From: Streptomyces griseiscabiei
Lineage (GTDB): Bacteria > Actinomycetota > Actinomycetes > Streptomycetales > Streptomycetaceae
Direction of reading: 5' to 3'
Assembly: GCF_020010925.1 (NCBI RefSeq)
Contig: NZ_JAGJBZ010000001.1
Coordinates: forward strand, 372,001-436,000
Length of the DNA stretch: 64,000 nucleotides
The translations under genes were made by a program, and so were the position numbers. The notes below the pieces were generated by a model. That model searched no databases and was not told the DNA's origin. It saw only the letters and a program-made list of their open reading frames with translations. Shown in pieces: positions 35,214-44,258 of this stretch; position 1 is the first letter of the stretch, and every line of letters begins with the position of its first letter.

Positions 35214-35476
35214 CGGGCCTTGGCACACTTGCTGTGTCCTGGCATGAGGTCGACGGCCTGCCCACGTCCCTCCCCCTCCCCGCAACGGCGCCGGGGCAGG
35301 GACGTGCGAGCTGCGCCTCGACCTCGGCCCGCGGGCACCGACGACTGCTGGTGGGACCGAACCGCGCAGTCCCGCACCGGTGCTGTCACGCGACGCACCG
35401 CGGCAGCTCGTCGGTGTCGCCGGTCGCCGACGGGGGCCGGCCCACCACCGAGACAGACCAAAGAAAGAGAGCACCT

Positions 35477-36298
35477 GTGAAGATCGAACAAGGGCAGGTC
35501 GCCGTGGTCACCGGCGGCGCCAGCGGAATCGGCTTCGGTCTGGCCGAAGCACTGGTCGACCGCGGTGTCGCCGTCGCGCTCAGCGACATCCGTGCGGAAG
35601 CAGTCGCCGAAGCGGCCGCACGACTCACCGGCCGGGGCGGGCGCGTGCTCCCCGTCGTCACGGACGTCACCGACCCCGCTTCCGTCGACGAGCTGGCCGA
35701 CCGGACCCTCACCGAGTTCGGGCAGGTCGACCTGGTCTGCAACAACGCCGGCGTCGTCTGTGCGGCGGCCCCCATGTGGGAGCAGACCCTGGAGACCTGG
35801 CAGCGGATGATCGACATCAAGGTCCTGGGCGTGGTGCACGGGGTGCGATCGTTCGCCCCGCACCTGGTCCGAAGGGGCCACGGGCACATTCTGAACACAG
35901 CCTCTTCGGGCGGCCTGGCACCCCTGCCGGACCGCACTCCGTACACGGCCACCATGCACGCGATCATGGGACTGACCGAGACGCTGGACATCGAGTTGCG
36001 CGCCGCCGCCTCCGGAGTGGGTGCGACCGTCCTGTGTCCAGGCCTGGTGGACACGCCACTGGGACAGAACTCGGCCACGCTCGGCATGCTCGCACCGCCC
36101 CGCCGTGTGGACCCCGAGGCCATGAAGAAGTATGCCGCAGCCGAGGGCGGCATCATCTCCTCCCGAGACGTCGCCGAGGCCTCCCTCGTGGCCGTGGAGG
36201 CCGACCGGGTCCACGTCGCGCCGGGAGCCGGTGTGTACCAACGCGCGGAGGCCCGAACACACGCACTCCTGAGTGATATCGCTCACGACAGGAAGTGA
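35477..36298 (+). CDS. Short-chain dehydrogenase with missing catalytic lysine
   Basis: 273 residues. The cofactor motif TGGASGIG (12-19) and NNAG (89-92) are intact, as are the catalytic Ser143 and Tyr156. The Y-x-x-x-K motif reads Y156-T-A-T-M160: the lysine is methionine, one base from AAG. The rest resembles classical SDRs, with PG-LVDTPL after the active site. Without Lys the enzyme should be much weaker or non-catalytic. GTG start follows AAAGAGAG. It may be transcribed after the glycosidase (263-base gap) and ahead of the LacI gene. Confidence 0.85.
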   Translation: MKIEQGQVAVVTGGASGIGFGLAEALVDRGVAVALSDIRAEAVAEAAARLTGRGGRVLPVVTDVTDPASVDELADRTLTEFGQVDLVCNNAGVVCAAAPMWEQTLETWQRMIDIKVLGVVHGVRSFAPHLVRRGHGHILNTASSGGLAPLPDRTPYTATMHAIMGLTETLDIELRAAASGVGATVLCPGLVDTPLGQNSATLGMLAPPRRVDPEAMKKYAAAEGGIISSRDVAEASLVAVEADRVHVAPGAGVYQRAEARTHALLSDIAHDRK

Positions 36299-36553
36299 CG
36301 GAGTCCTGTTCGGTCGGCGTGGGCCCGGTGCGAACATGATCGTGGGTCAGGGTCCGTGTGCGGGGAGCGCGGGCTCGAAGAGCGTGTCCACCCAGCCTGC
36401 GGATGGTGGGGGGCCGACTCGTCGCGCCGGTCGGCCCCTCACCCGGGCCACCCGGAACGCGCCGACAGGCAGGCGGTGCCCGGCAGGCGATCGAGGCTGC
36501 CGGAGATCTTGGCGCTGAGGTCTTGACGGTGGCCGAACAGATAAGGTTGAGGT

Positions 36554-37489
36554 ATGCCCGGCTCACAACGCCCCGCCACCATGACCGACATCGCCCGACG
36601 CGCCGGAGTGTCGCAGGCGACGGTGAGTTATGTGCTCAACAACGTGGAGAAACAGTCGATTTCGGAGCAGACGCGACGTGCCGTGCTCGACGCGGCGAAG
36701 GCTCTCGACTACCGGACCAACCACAACGCCCGCAGCCTGGCATCGGGGGTCAGCTCCACCGTCGTGTGCGTGGTACCTCCCGTGCAGTTGGGTGAGCCGA
36801 TCCTCGGGCTGCTCGGAGAGCTCACGCTCGAGTTCGCGCGCCGCGACTTCGTCCTGGCCGTGCATTTCGAACAGGCAGGGGACGAGTCCCTGGAGGCGAT
36901 GAAGAAGGCTCTCCGCCCGATGGCTGTCTTCCCCTTGCTCAGCCCTCATGGAAGGGTGCCTTCCGGCGCACAACCCGGGTCGTCCTCGGAACCCGGAGCC
37001 CGGCTCCAGGTGACGTATCTGGCCGAGCGAGGCCATCGGCGGCTCGCTTTCGCCGCCCCGGCGGTGCCGTCACTCACGGTGCAGTGGGCATGGCGACTCA
37101 GCTCCGCCGAAGGCGCCGCGGAAGAGCTCGGGCTGCCGGAGATGGTCTCTGCCGAGTTCCTGCTCGACGGCTCCGACGCCCGCGACATCATCCGTCGGTG
37201 GCACTCCTCAGGCGTCACCGCCGTCTGCGCGCACAATGACGACGTCGCCTTCGCGGTGCTCCGCGGAATCCGGGAGAACGGACTGCGCTGCCCCGAGGAC
37301 ATCGCGGTCATCGGCTACGACGCGACCACACTCGGCGCGACCAGCGATCCCCCTCTCACCTCGATCCACTGGGAAACCCACCAGGTGGCTTCGATGCTCG
37401 CCGCCCAGATCCTGGGCGCGGAAGTACCAGGTGAGAAGGGCATCCAGGATCGCTACTCAGTCGCCGTGAAGAAGGGCGAGTCGGCCTGA
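36554..37489 (+). CDS. LacI-family repressor
   Basis: 311 residues. HTH MTDIARRAGVSQATVSYVLN (10-29) and hinge YRTNHNARSLASG are typical, and C-terminal IAVIGYDATTLGATSDPPLTS matches the sugar-binding domain. The protein is about 25 residues shorter than most LacI members: between AVFPLLS and YLAERGHRRLAF the usual stretch, which normally contributes sugar contacts, is reduced. GAGGT precedes the ATG. It probably controls the permease/GH3 genes through the palindromes at 31395. The following gap 37490-37814 shows nothing. Confidence 0.87.
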   Translation: MPGSQRPATMTDIARRAGVSQATVSYVLNNVEKQSISEQTRRAVLDAAKALDYRTNHNARSLASGVSSTVVCVVPPVQLGEPILGLLGELTLEFARRDFVLAVHFEQAGDESLEAMKKALRPMAVFPLLSPHGRVPSGAQPGSSSEPGARLQVTYLAERGHRRLAFAAPAVPSLTVQWAWRLSSAEGAAEELGLPEMVSAEFLLDGSDARDIIRRWHSSGVTAVCAHNDDVAFAVLRGIRENGLRCPEDIAVIGYDATTLGATSDPPLTSIHWETHQVASMLAAQILGAEVPGEKGIQDRYSVAVKKGESA

Positions 37490-37814
37490 GCCTGCATGCC
37501 GGTGCGCCGTCAGCCACTCACAAGAGCCTTGCGCTTTCCCGCGGCAAGGCCTCGGGCGGGTGATCAGATTCCCCTCTTCTGGACCGTGTCCCATCGCTAC
37601 CTGGCCCATGCCTGCGGATGACACGGCCGCTTGTGCGCTGACGTTCCGTCGCCCATCCCGCTCTCGCTCGCCAGGCCGCCGCACTCCCCCACCGCGTCTC
37701 ACGCACACGTGACGTGTCACGCCGGAGAGGGACATGCACTCGCCCGGATTGCGCTGCGGCAGCCGAACGGCGACCGCCCCCGGACATCGGCTATGCCTGC
37801 TCAGCCCGCCCCTG

Positions 37815-38783
37815 TCATGCTCGTGCACCGTACAAGTCGGCCAGTTCGGCGGCGACTGCGGTGAGTTCGGCGCGGGCCTCGGGCGGGTCGTAGACCTCGA
37901 CGCTGGCACCGAGGGACAACAGACCGCGCATGTCGGGCAGTTCACGGAAGGCGAGCTCGGCGTGGGCCCAGTCGTCGTCCACCGGTTGGGGCGGGGCTGT
38001 CAGGTGGGAGGAGAAGAGCCGCCGGAATATCTCCAGCTGGGCGCGGCGCACCCGGCAGCGGACCCGGATGCCGTCCGGCAGGCTTTCGAAGCGTTCGCGC
38101 AGCAGCGCCCAGACGGTGGCCAGGTCCTGGCCGGGACGGCGGCGGACGGGCTCGTCGGTGACCTCGGCAGCGTGGATGCGGTCGGCGCGGAACAGCCGGG
38201 GTTCCTCTTCCCGGTCGGCGACCAGATACCAGATGCCGGCCTTGCTCACCAGCCCGTACGGGTCGACGGTGTGGCTGCGCGGGGTGCGGGCGTTGCCGCT
38301 CCGGTAGATCAACGTCAGTCGCCGGTCCGCGAAGACGGCGTGCTGCAGCTGGGCGAGGTCCGTGTCAAGGGCCGTCTCGGTGCCGTGCATCCAGCGGGCC
38401 GGGTCGACGAGGATGCGCTGGCTGGTGCGCTCGGCGTCGTCGCGATGGGGTGCGGGCAGCGCGGCCATCACCTTGCGCAGGGCGGAGCGGATCGCGTCGC
38501 CCAGCCCCAGGGCGTCATGGGTGCCCTCTGCGGCGAGTACGAACAGGGCGCGTGCCTCGTCATGGGTGAGGCCGGTGACGTCGGTGCGGTAATTGGGCAG
38601 GAGCCGCACGCCGCCGCTGCGTCCGCGCTCCGTCCACACCGGGACGCCGGCCGCGGACAGGGCCTCGACGTCGCGGTAGACGGTGCGGACGGAGACCTCC
38701 AGTAGGTCGGCGAGCTCGACGTGGGACACACGCTCACGGGTCTGCAGGAGCAGCAGTATCGACAGCAGTCGGTCGGCTTTCAC
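37815..38783 (-). CDS. YafY/WYL-domain transcriptional regulator
   Basis: 322 residues from GTG 38783. The N-terminal HTH is LADLLEVSVRTVYRDVEALSAAGVPV, followed by a WYL domain (about 130-210, with DPYGLVSKAGIWYLVADR) and a C-terminal WCX extension. WYL proteins sense small ligands or nucleic acids and often control a neighbouring gene. It is divergent from a carboxylesterase, with TGACA-N5-TGTCA (38802-38816) between. TAGGCT lies 7 bases before the GTG, so the message may be leaderless; an in-frame GTG at 38807 is an alternative start. Confidence 0.87.
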   Translation of the reverse strand: MKADRLLSILLLLQTRERVSHVELADLLEVSVRTVYRDVEALSAAGVPVWTERGRSGGVRLLPNYRTDVTGLTHDEARALFVLAAEGTHDALGLGDAIRSALRKVMAALPAPHRDDAERTSQRILVDPARWMHGTETALDTDLAQLQHAVFADRRLTLIYRSGNARTPRSHTVDPYGLVSKAGIWYLVADREEEPRLFRADRIHAAEVTDEPVRRRPGQDLATVWALLRERFESLPDGIRVRCRVRRAQLEIFRRLFSSHLTAPPQPVDDDWAHAELAFRELPDMRGLLSLGASVEVYDPPEARAELTAVAAELADLYGARA

Positions 38784-38801
38784 ACGACTCAGCCTAAATC
38801 C

Positions 38802-38816
38802 TGACACAGGATGTCA
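38802..38816. promoter_or_regulatory. TGACA-N5-TGTCA operator-like dyad, copy 1
   Basis: TGACA (38802-38806) and TGTCA (38812-38816) are perfect inverted arms. An overlapping ATCCTG-ACA-CAGGAT palindrome spans 38798-38812. It lies between the WYL gene and the carboxylesterase, and a close copy occurs at 40501. Confidence 0.55.
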
Positions 38817-38879
38817 AGAACGCCTGGGATGCTGTCCATGCAACGCAAACATCGCAACACAGAGAAACAGGCACAGACA

Positions 38880-40415
38880 ATGACAGACGCCGCACTGGTG
38901 GAGACCACTGGCGGAACCGTCCGCGGGCTCACCCTCCCCGACGACGGCCGGCTCTTCGCCGGCATCCCCTTCGCCGCACCTCCGGTGGGTGAGCTGAGGT
39001 TTCGTCCGCCGCAGTCGCCCCGGTCGTGGCAGGGCGTCCGCCCGGCCGATCGTTTCGCACCGGCCCCCGCCCAGGGCGTCTCGACCCTGATGCCGGAGGC
39101 GAGCCAGAAGTCCTCCTTCCCCACCTTCCCCACCGCCGAGATCACGGAGACCTCCGAGGACTGCCTGTACCTCAACGTGTGGACGCCCGGGACACCGGCC
39201 GGGGAAGGCCCGCTCCCGGTGATCATGTGGATCTACGGCGGCGGCTTCGAGGCCGGCTCGGCCGCACCTCCCTACAGTGACGGCGCCACCCTCGCCCGCC
39301 AGACCGGTGCCGTCGTCGTCACCGTCAACTACCGGCTCGGGGCCCTGGGCTTCCTGCACCTCGCCGACCTCGGCAGCCAGTGGGCCGACAGCACCAACCT
39401 CGCCCTGCAGGACCAGACCGCGGCCCTGCGCTGGATCCGGGACAACATCGCCGCCTTCGGTGGCGACCCGGACAACGTCACCCTGGCGGGCCAGTCCGCC
39501 GGAGCGTTCTCCATCGGCGCACTGCTGGCCGTCCCCGCGGCGGCCGGCCTCTTCCACAAGGCGATCCTCCAGAGCGGCAGCACCTCCCGGCTCTTCGACC
39601 GGGACACCGCCACCGGCATGGCGGAGGGCCTGCTCACGGCCCTCGGCCTCGACAACGCCGAGGGCCTGCTGACCGTGCCCGTGCAGCGGATCCTGGACCT
39701 GCAGAGCACCGTCGTCACCGGCGACATCGGCCGGCGCAACCTGCCCGGCGGCCGGTCCTGGGGCGCCGTGCTCGACGGCAACGTGCTGCCCATCGCGCCG
39801 CATCAGGCCGTCACGCAGGGGGCCGCCACGGCGATCCCGCTGCTCATCGGCACAACGCGCGACGAGGTACGCGTCTTCCAGATGATCGGCGGCGACTCGT
39901 TCCGGCCCGCCGACGAGGCAGCTCTGCACGCCGAGATGCGACGTGCGGGGATCGCCGAGCCGGACAAGCTCCTCGCCTCCTACCGGCACCGCGTTCCCGA
40001 GGCCGACGACCTGGCGAACCTGCGCAGCGCCTTCCTCACCGACGCCGTCTACCGGATGCCGGCGACGCGCCTGGCTCAGGCGCAGGTCGCCGCGGGCGGC
40101 CGCGCCTACCACTACCTCGTGCTCGACGAGCCCTGCGGCCCAGCGATGGGCGCCTTCCACGGCGTCGACCTGCTGCACGTCTTCGACAAGCTCCCCCTCG
40201 TGGGCGCCGCCACCCCCGAGCACCTCGCCGCACGCGACACTCTGGTCGGCGCGTGGGCCTCCTTCGCCGCCACCGGCGACCCCGGCTGGCCCGTCTACGA
40301 CGCGAACGCCACGGGCAATTCCCAGGCCATCGGCGGTCCTTCGGCTGACGGGCATTCCATGATCACCGAGCCTCCCGCGGACGACGCCACCGCACTCTGG
40401 CCCACCCAGGTCTGA
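38880..40415 (+). CDS. Type-B carboxylesterase
   Basis: 511 residues. Family blocks are GIPFAAPPVGELRF, EDCLYLNVWTP, the oxyanion loop IYGGGFEAGS, NYRLGALGFL, GGDPDNVTLAGQSAGA with nucleophile Ser at about 206, and the His region AFHGVDLLHVF. No signal peptide is seen. Such enzymes hydrolyse carboxylic esters or carbamates, including p-nitrobenzyl and aryl esters. It is divergent from the WYL regulator and followed 171 bases later by a second esterase with the same operator-like box. Confidence 0.9.
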   Translation: MTDAALVETTGGTVRGLTLPDDGRLFAGIPFAAPPVGELRFRPPQSPRSWQGVRPADRFAPAPAQGVSTLMPEASQKSSFPTFPTAEITETSEDCLYLNVWTPGTPAGEGPLPVIMWIYGGGFEAGSAAPPYSDGATLARQTGAVVVTVNYRLGALGFLHLADLGSQWADSTNLALQDQTAALRWIRDNIAAFGGDPDNVTLAGQSAGAFSIGALLAVPAAAGLFHKAILQSGSTSRLFDRDTATGMAEGLLTALGLDNAEGLLTVPVQRILDLQSTVVTGDIGRRNLPGGRSWGAVLDGNVLPIAPHQAVTQGAATAIPLLIGTTRDEVRVFQMIGGDSFRPADEAALHAEMRRAGIAEPDKLLASYRHRVPEADDLANLRSAFLTDAVYRMPATRLAQAQVAAGGRAYHYLVLDEPCGPAMGAFHGVDLLHVFDKLPLVGAATPEHLAARDTLVGAWASFAATGDPGWPVYDANATGNSQAIGGPSADGHSMITEPPADDATALWPTQV

Positions 40416-40500
40416 GCGGTCGCGCTCTGACCCATCCGGGTCAGAGCTGCACAGAGCAGAAGGCAGCCGGCCGAACCTCACGAAAACGCCTTGAGAATGC

Positions 40501-40515
40501 TGACGCTCGATGTCA
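40501..40515. promoter_or_regulatory. TGACG-N5-TGTCA operator-like dyad, copy 2
   Basis: TGACG (40501-40505) and TGTCA (40511-40515) share 12 of 15 bases and the same spacing with the dyad at 38802. It precedes the second esterase, suggesting common control by the WYL protein. Confidence 0.5.
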
Positions 40516-40586
40516 GGTATGGCGCGGAAGACTGGCCGCCCTCCCCGCGATCTTGCACACGAAACCCTTCTGAGGAGCAGAGCACC

Positions 40587-41552
40587 ATGTCCTATGCTTT
40601 CGATCCCGAGCTGGCCCAGTGGGCCGCGATGATCAACGATCTGCCGTTCGCCGACATCGCCGCAGCCCGCGACGCCGAGAAGGCGATGACGGCGAACATG
40701 CCCGTGTACGAGCCGGCCCAGCCGGTCGACGTCCGCGACACCCTCGCCCCGGGGCCCGAGGGCGCGCCGCGGATACCGGTCCGGATCTACACGCCGACCG
40801 CCGCCCGGGCGGAGGGCGCCGGATTGCCGGGGCTGGTGTACATGCACGGCGGCGGATACGTGCTCGGCACCCGGGAGTTCTGCCATTCCGACCTGCTGCG
40901 GATCGCCGACCAGGTCGGCGCCGTAGTGGTGTCGGTGGACTACCGGCTCGCCCCAGAACACCCGTTCCCGGCCGGCCTGGAGGACTCCTACGCCGTACTG
41001 GTGTGGACGGCCGCGCATGCAGCGGAACTGGGCATCGACCCGGCCCGCCTCGCCGTCGGCGGCGACAGCGCGGGCGCCGGGCTCGCCACGGCCGTCAGCC
41101 TGCTGGCCCGCGACCGCCGTGGCCCGGCTCTCTGCTTCCAGTACCTCGGCGTCCCCAAGCTGGACGACCGGCTGACGACGCCCTCGATGCAGGCCTTCAC
41201 CGACACCCCGGTGTGGAACCGTCCCATCGCCGAGATCTGCTGGAATCACTACCTCGGCGGCGAGGAGCACCGCGGCGGCCCCGACGTCTCCCCCTACGCG
41301 GCCCCGGCGCGTGCCGAGGACGTCTCCGCACTGCCGCCGGCGTTCGTCTACGTCTGCGAGTTCGATCCCCTGCGCGACGAGGGCCTGACCTACGCGCAGC
41401 GGCTGACGCAGGCCGGAGTCCCGACCGAGCTGCACCTCTACCCGGGGACGTTCCACGGCTCCACGGGATTCACGATGACGGCCATCGGCCGGAAGATGGT
41501 CGGGGACGTTCTGGACGGACTGCGGCGGGGACTGGCGCGCCGGGAGCCGTAA
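40587..41552 (+). CDS. HSL-family alpha/beta hydrolase (esterase)
   Basis: 321 residues. HGGG at 87-90 (oxyanion hole), GDSAGA at 159-164 with nucleophile Ser161, Asp in CEFDPLRDEG and His in FHGS near the C-terminus define the hormone-sensitive-lipase (type IV) family. YRLAPEHPFPAG is the conserved linker. GAGGAGCAG lies before the ATG. It has its own dyad upstream and probably works with the neighbouring carboxylesterase on the same class of ester. Confidence 0.92.
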   Translation: MSYAFDPELAQWAAMINDLPFADIAAARDAEKAMTANMPVYEPAQPVDVRDTLAPGPEGAPRIPVRIYTPTAARAEGAGLPGLVYMHGGGYVLGTREFCHSDLLRIADQVGAVVVSVDYRLAPEHPFPAGLEDSYAVLVWTAAHAAELGIDPARLAVGGDSAGAGLATAVSLLARDRRGPALCFQYLGVPKLDDRLTTPSMQAFTDTPVWNRPIAEICWNHYLGGEEHRGGPDVSPYAAPARAEDVSALPPAFVYVCEFDPLRDEGLTYAQRLTQAGVPTELHLYPGTFHGSTGFTMTAIGRKMVGDVLDGLRRGLARREP

Positions 41553-41617
41553 AGCTCGCACCCGCCGTCCTCAGCACCATTGCGTGAGAACGGCGGTGCC
41601 GGCCGGGCGGTGCGAGG

Positions 41618-42244
41618 CTACTCCGTGATTGCATCCATCGCCCGGTCGAGCATCACAGCGAGAGGAACGGCGCCTTCGCAGGCCACCCACGCCGTCGCGG
41701 CCGCGTCGAGGCAAGCGAGCGCGGCCGCGACCAGCGCATGCGGCCCGGGGTCAGCGGGCCGGTCAGGGGTGCGGCCCATTCGCCGGGCGATCTCCGGCAC
41801 CAGCAGTTCCTGCCACTTCAGCTGCTTCTCGAAGTGCCGGGCGCGCAATGACGGCGTCTGCTGGAGCATGCGCAGATAGCTGAGCGCCTGCTCAGGCGCC
41901 TGTTCGTTCACCCGCGCGAGGACATCGAACGCCCGTCGCAGCGTCTCCCAGGGGCGCTCGCCGTCCGGGCGGGCGGCGAGCTCCCCGGCGATCTCGTGTC
42001 CGGTTTCCTCGAGGCCGACCAGGACGATGTCCTCCTTGGTGCCGAAGTACCGGAACAGGCTGGCGCGCGACAGCCCCGCCTCGGCGGCGATCTGGTCCAC
42101 GGTCGTCCGGTCGAACCCCTGCTCGGCGAAGAGCCGCAGCGCCACCGCGACCACGTCCGCACGGACCGTCGCCCGCATGCGTTCACGCAGGCCGGGAGGC
42201 TTCGGGGGGGACTGGGCGTCGGCGGGAGTGGCGGAGTCGGTCAT
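41618..42244 (-). CDS. TetR-family regulator
   Basis: 208 residues. HTH VAVALRLFAEQGFDRTTVDQ with IAAEAGLSRASLFRYF (about 52-67), then an all-helical ligand domain. The start ATG follows TAGCCT by 6 bases, consistent with a leaderless mRNA. It is divergent from an SDR gene with an 8-4-8 inverted repeat between, so it most likely represses the SDR and itself. Confidence 0.88.
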   Translation of the reverse strand: MTDSATPADAQSPPKPPGLRERMRATVRADVVAVALRLFAEQGFDRTTVDQIAAEAGLSRASLFRYFGTKEDIVLVGLEETGHEIAGELAARPDGERPWETLRRAFDVLARVNEQAPEQALSYLRMLQQTPSLRARHFEKQLKWQELLVPEIARRMGRTPDRPADPGPHALVAAALACLDAAATAWVACEGAVPLAVMLDRAMDAITE

Positions 42245-42290
42245 AGCCGCAGGCTAGCAGAGCGGATCAACTCGACACATACTCTTTAAA

Positions 42291-42310
42291 CAAGACGACA
42301 ACTCATCTTG
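42291..42310. promoter_or_regulatory. TetR-type operator CAAGACGA-N4-TCATCTTG
   Basis: Eight-base arms match at 7 positions around a 4-base centre in the divergent gap between the TetR and SDR genes. The centre lies 56 bases from the TetR start and about 89 from the SDR start. Confidence 0.6.
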
Positions 42311-42388
42311 AGACTTCGTATCAGATAGGTGTAGAGTCTCCACCCAAGACTTCATGACCCAAGGCTTATCTCGAATGGAAGTGTGCTC

Positions 42389-43213
42389 GTGAGCAAGATC
42401 TGGTTCATCACCGGTGCGTCCCGTGGCTTCGGCCGCCGGTTCGTCGAGGCGGCTCTGGAGCGCGGCGACAAGGTCGCGGCCACGGCTCGCAACGCCGACT
42501 CGCTGAAGGACCTCCTGGCCGCCCACGGTGAGGCGATCCTTCCCCTGACGCTGGACGTCACGGACAAGACGGCCGCCTTCGAGGCCGTCCAGCGCGCACA
42601 CGCCCACTTCGGCCGCCTGGACGTCCTCGTCAACAACGCCGGGTACGGCCTGTTCGGCGCCGTCGAGGAACTGACCGAACAGCAGATGCGCGACCAGCTG
42701 GAGACCAACTTCTTCGGCGCGCTGTGGGTCACCCAGGCCGCCCTCCCGCTACTGCGTGAGCAGGGCAGCGGGCACATCGTGCAGATCTCCACCGTCGGCG
42801 GCGTCACCGCCTTCCCGAATCTCGGCGGTTACAACGCCTCCAAGTGGGCCCTGGAGGGCCTGACCGAGGCGCTCGCCCAGGAGGTCTCCGCCTTCGGCAT
42901 CAACGTCACCCTCGTCGAGCCCGGCGGCTACGCCACCGACTGGGCCGGGTCCTCCGCCGTCTTCGCCGAGCAGCTCCCGGTCTACGACGAGCTGCGCGCG
43001 GCCGTGGCCGCCGGCTGGAGCCAGGTCGAGGTCGGAAACCCCGACGCCTCCGGCCCGGCGCTGCTGAAGATCGTCGACGCCGACAACCCGCCGCTGCGCG
43101 TCTTCTTCGGTACGGCGCCGCTCGGCCTCGTCCCTCACGTCTACGCCGAGCGACTCAAGACCTGGGAGGAGTGGGCCAACGTCTCGACCGAGGCCCAGGG
43201 CAGCAAGGCGTAG
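42389..43213 (+). CDS. Short-chain dehydrogenase/reductase
   Basis: 274 residues. Cofactor motif TGASRGFG (8-15), NNAG (82-85), and catalytic Ser134/Thr135, Tyr148 and Lys152 (GGYNASKWALEGLTE) are complete. ATARN after the second strand suggests NADPH use. It resembles broad-range SDRs near TetR repressors. Start GTG 42389 is preferred because GGAAG lies about 9 bases upstream; an in-frame GTG at 42383 is possible. Its substrate is unknown. Confidence 0.9.
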   Translation: MSKIWFITGASRGFGRRFVEAALERGDKVAATARNADSLKDLLAAHGEAILPLTLDVTDKTAAFEAVQRAHAHFGRLDVLVNNAGYGLFGAVEELTEQQMRDQLETNFFGALWVTQAALPLLREQGSGHIVQISTVGGVTAFPNLGGYNASKWALEGLTEALAQEVSAFGINVTLVEPGGYATDWAGSSAVFAEQLPVYDELRAAVAAGWSQVEVGNPDASGPALLKIVDADNPPLRVFFGTAPLGLVPHVYAERLKTWEEWANVSTEAQGSKA

Positions 43214-43246
43214 CACCAACCGGCACCCATACCGGGCGACCCCCAC

Positions 43247-43290
43247 GGAGTCCGTCGCGGTCCGAGCGAGCGCGGACCGCGACGGACTCC
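43247..43290 (+). terminator. Long terminator hairpin after the SDR
   Basis: A perfect 18-bp stem (43247-43264 with 43273-43290) with an 8-base loop, 34 bases after the stop codon. It likely also stops transcription from the converging FAH operon. Confidence 0.85.
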
Positions 43291-43322
43291 GTCCAGCCGG
43301 GACGCACGCGAAGCAGCGTCCG

Positions 43323-43356
43323 GCTACCGCATCCCGAACACTGCGGATGCGGTAGC
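43323..43356 (-). terminator. Terminator of the leftward HyuAB/FAH operon
   Basis: GCTACCGCATCC (43323-43334) pairs with GGATGCGGTAGC (43345-43356), a perfect 12-bp stem and 10-base loop, 8 bases behind the FAH-gene stop. Confidence 0.75.
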
Positions 43357-43363
43357 GGAACCA

Positions 43364-44245
43364 TCAGACGACGGTGTTCTCCAGTGTTCCCAGGCCTGTG
43401 ATGGTGGCAGTCATGACGTCACCGTCGACGAGATAGGCACCTTCGTGGGCTGCGGCGGTTCCGGCCGGGGTGCCGGTCAGCACGAGGTCGCCCGGCTGCA
43501 ACGTCACGAGCTGCGACAGGGCGGCGATCTGCTCGGCCAGGTCGACGATCATCAACGAGGTGCTGGAGTCCTGCCGGATGTGGCCGTTGACGGCCAGGGT
43601 CAGGCCGAGGGCTCCCGGTTCGGGGACGAAGCGGGCCGGGACAACCGAGGGTCCGAGCGGGGTGCAGCCGTCGGAGTTCTTGGAGGCGGTCCAGTCGATA
43701 CCGAAGAAGGGGTGCCGTAGCCAATCCTCGTCACGGACCGACACGTCGTTGGCGATCGTGTACCCGGCGACGTGAGACAGGGCGTCCTCGGTGCTGACCC
43801 GCCTGGCCGGGCGGCCGATGACGGCGGCGAGCTCGATCTCCCAGTCCAGCTTCGTCGCGCCGGTCGGCCGGGCGACCACCGCTCGGTGGCCGGACAGGAC
43901 AGTCGCCGGGGAGAGGAAATGGAAGGCGCGCTTGTCGAAGTCGGTCACGCCCATCTCGATGACGTGATCGGTGTAGTTCGCTCCGGCGCACCAGACCGTG
44001 GGGCGGTCGACGGCGGGGGGAAGGAACTCGACGGCGGCCGACGGGGTGGCGGGGCCGACGGCCACGGAGGCCAGGGCGGCGGCGACCGAGTCGACCAAAG
44101 GCTCCCAGTTCTCCAGCGCCTGCTCGAAGTTGACCGGGCCGCGCTCGCCGAGCAGATCGCTCAGCGGGCGGACGGTGTCGTCCCGGACGACGCCCAGCAC
44201 GGGCTGTCCGTCGTGGACGATGCGGGCCATGCCGAAGGGGGTCAT
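43364..44245 (-). CDS. Fumarylacetoacetate hydrolase-family protein
   Basis: 293 residues from ATG 44245, with GGGAGAGGACAG before it. The C-terminal FAH domain shows WCAGANYTDHVIEMG, the metal-binding DWEIELAAVIG (Glu-x-Glu), GYTIANDVSVRD and DLVLTGTPAGT. Family members cleave C-C bonds of acylpyruvates, or act as hydratases, decarboxylases or isomerases in meta-cleavage pathways. It is the last gene behind hyuA and hyuB and presumably processes their product. Which of the several FAH activities applies is not predictable. Confidence 0.88.
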   Translation of the reverse strand: MTPFGMARIVHDGQPVLGVVRDDTVRPLSDLLGERGPVNFEQALENWEPLVDSVAAALASVAVGPATPSAAVEFLPPAVDRPTVWCAGANYTDHVIEMGVTDFDKRAFHFLSPATVLSGHRAVVARPTGATKLDWEIELAAVIGRPARRVSTEDALSHVAGYTIANDVSVRDEDWLRHPFFGIDWTASKNSDGCTPLGPSVVPARFVPEPGALGLTLAVNGHIRQDSSTSLMIVDLAEQIAALSQLVTLQPGDLVLTGTPAGTAAAHEGAYLVDGDVMTATITGLGTLENTVV

Positions 44246-44258
44246 CTGTCCTCTCCCT

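Noticed and set aside
38814..41561. Minus-strand open frame of about 900 codons opposite both esterases
   Set aside because: Shadow of two clear alpha/beta hydrolase genes; no conserved motifs.
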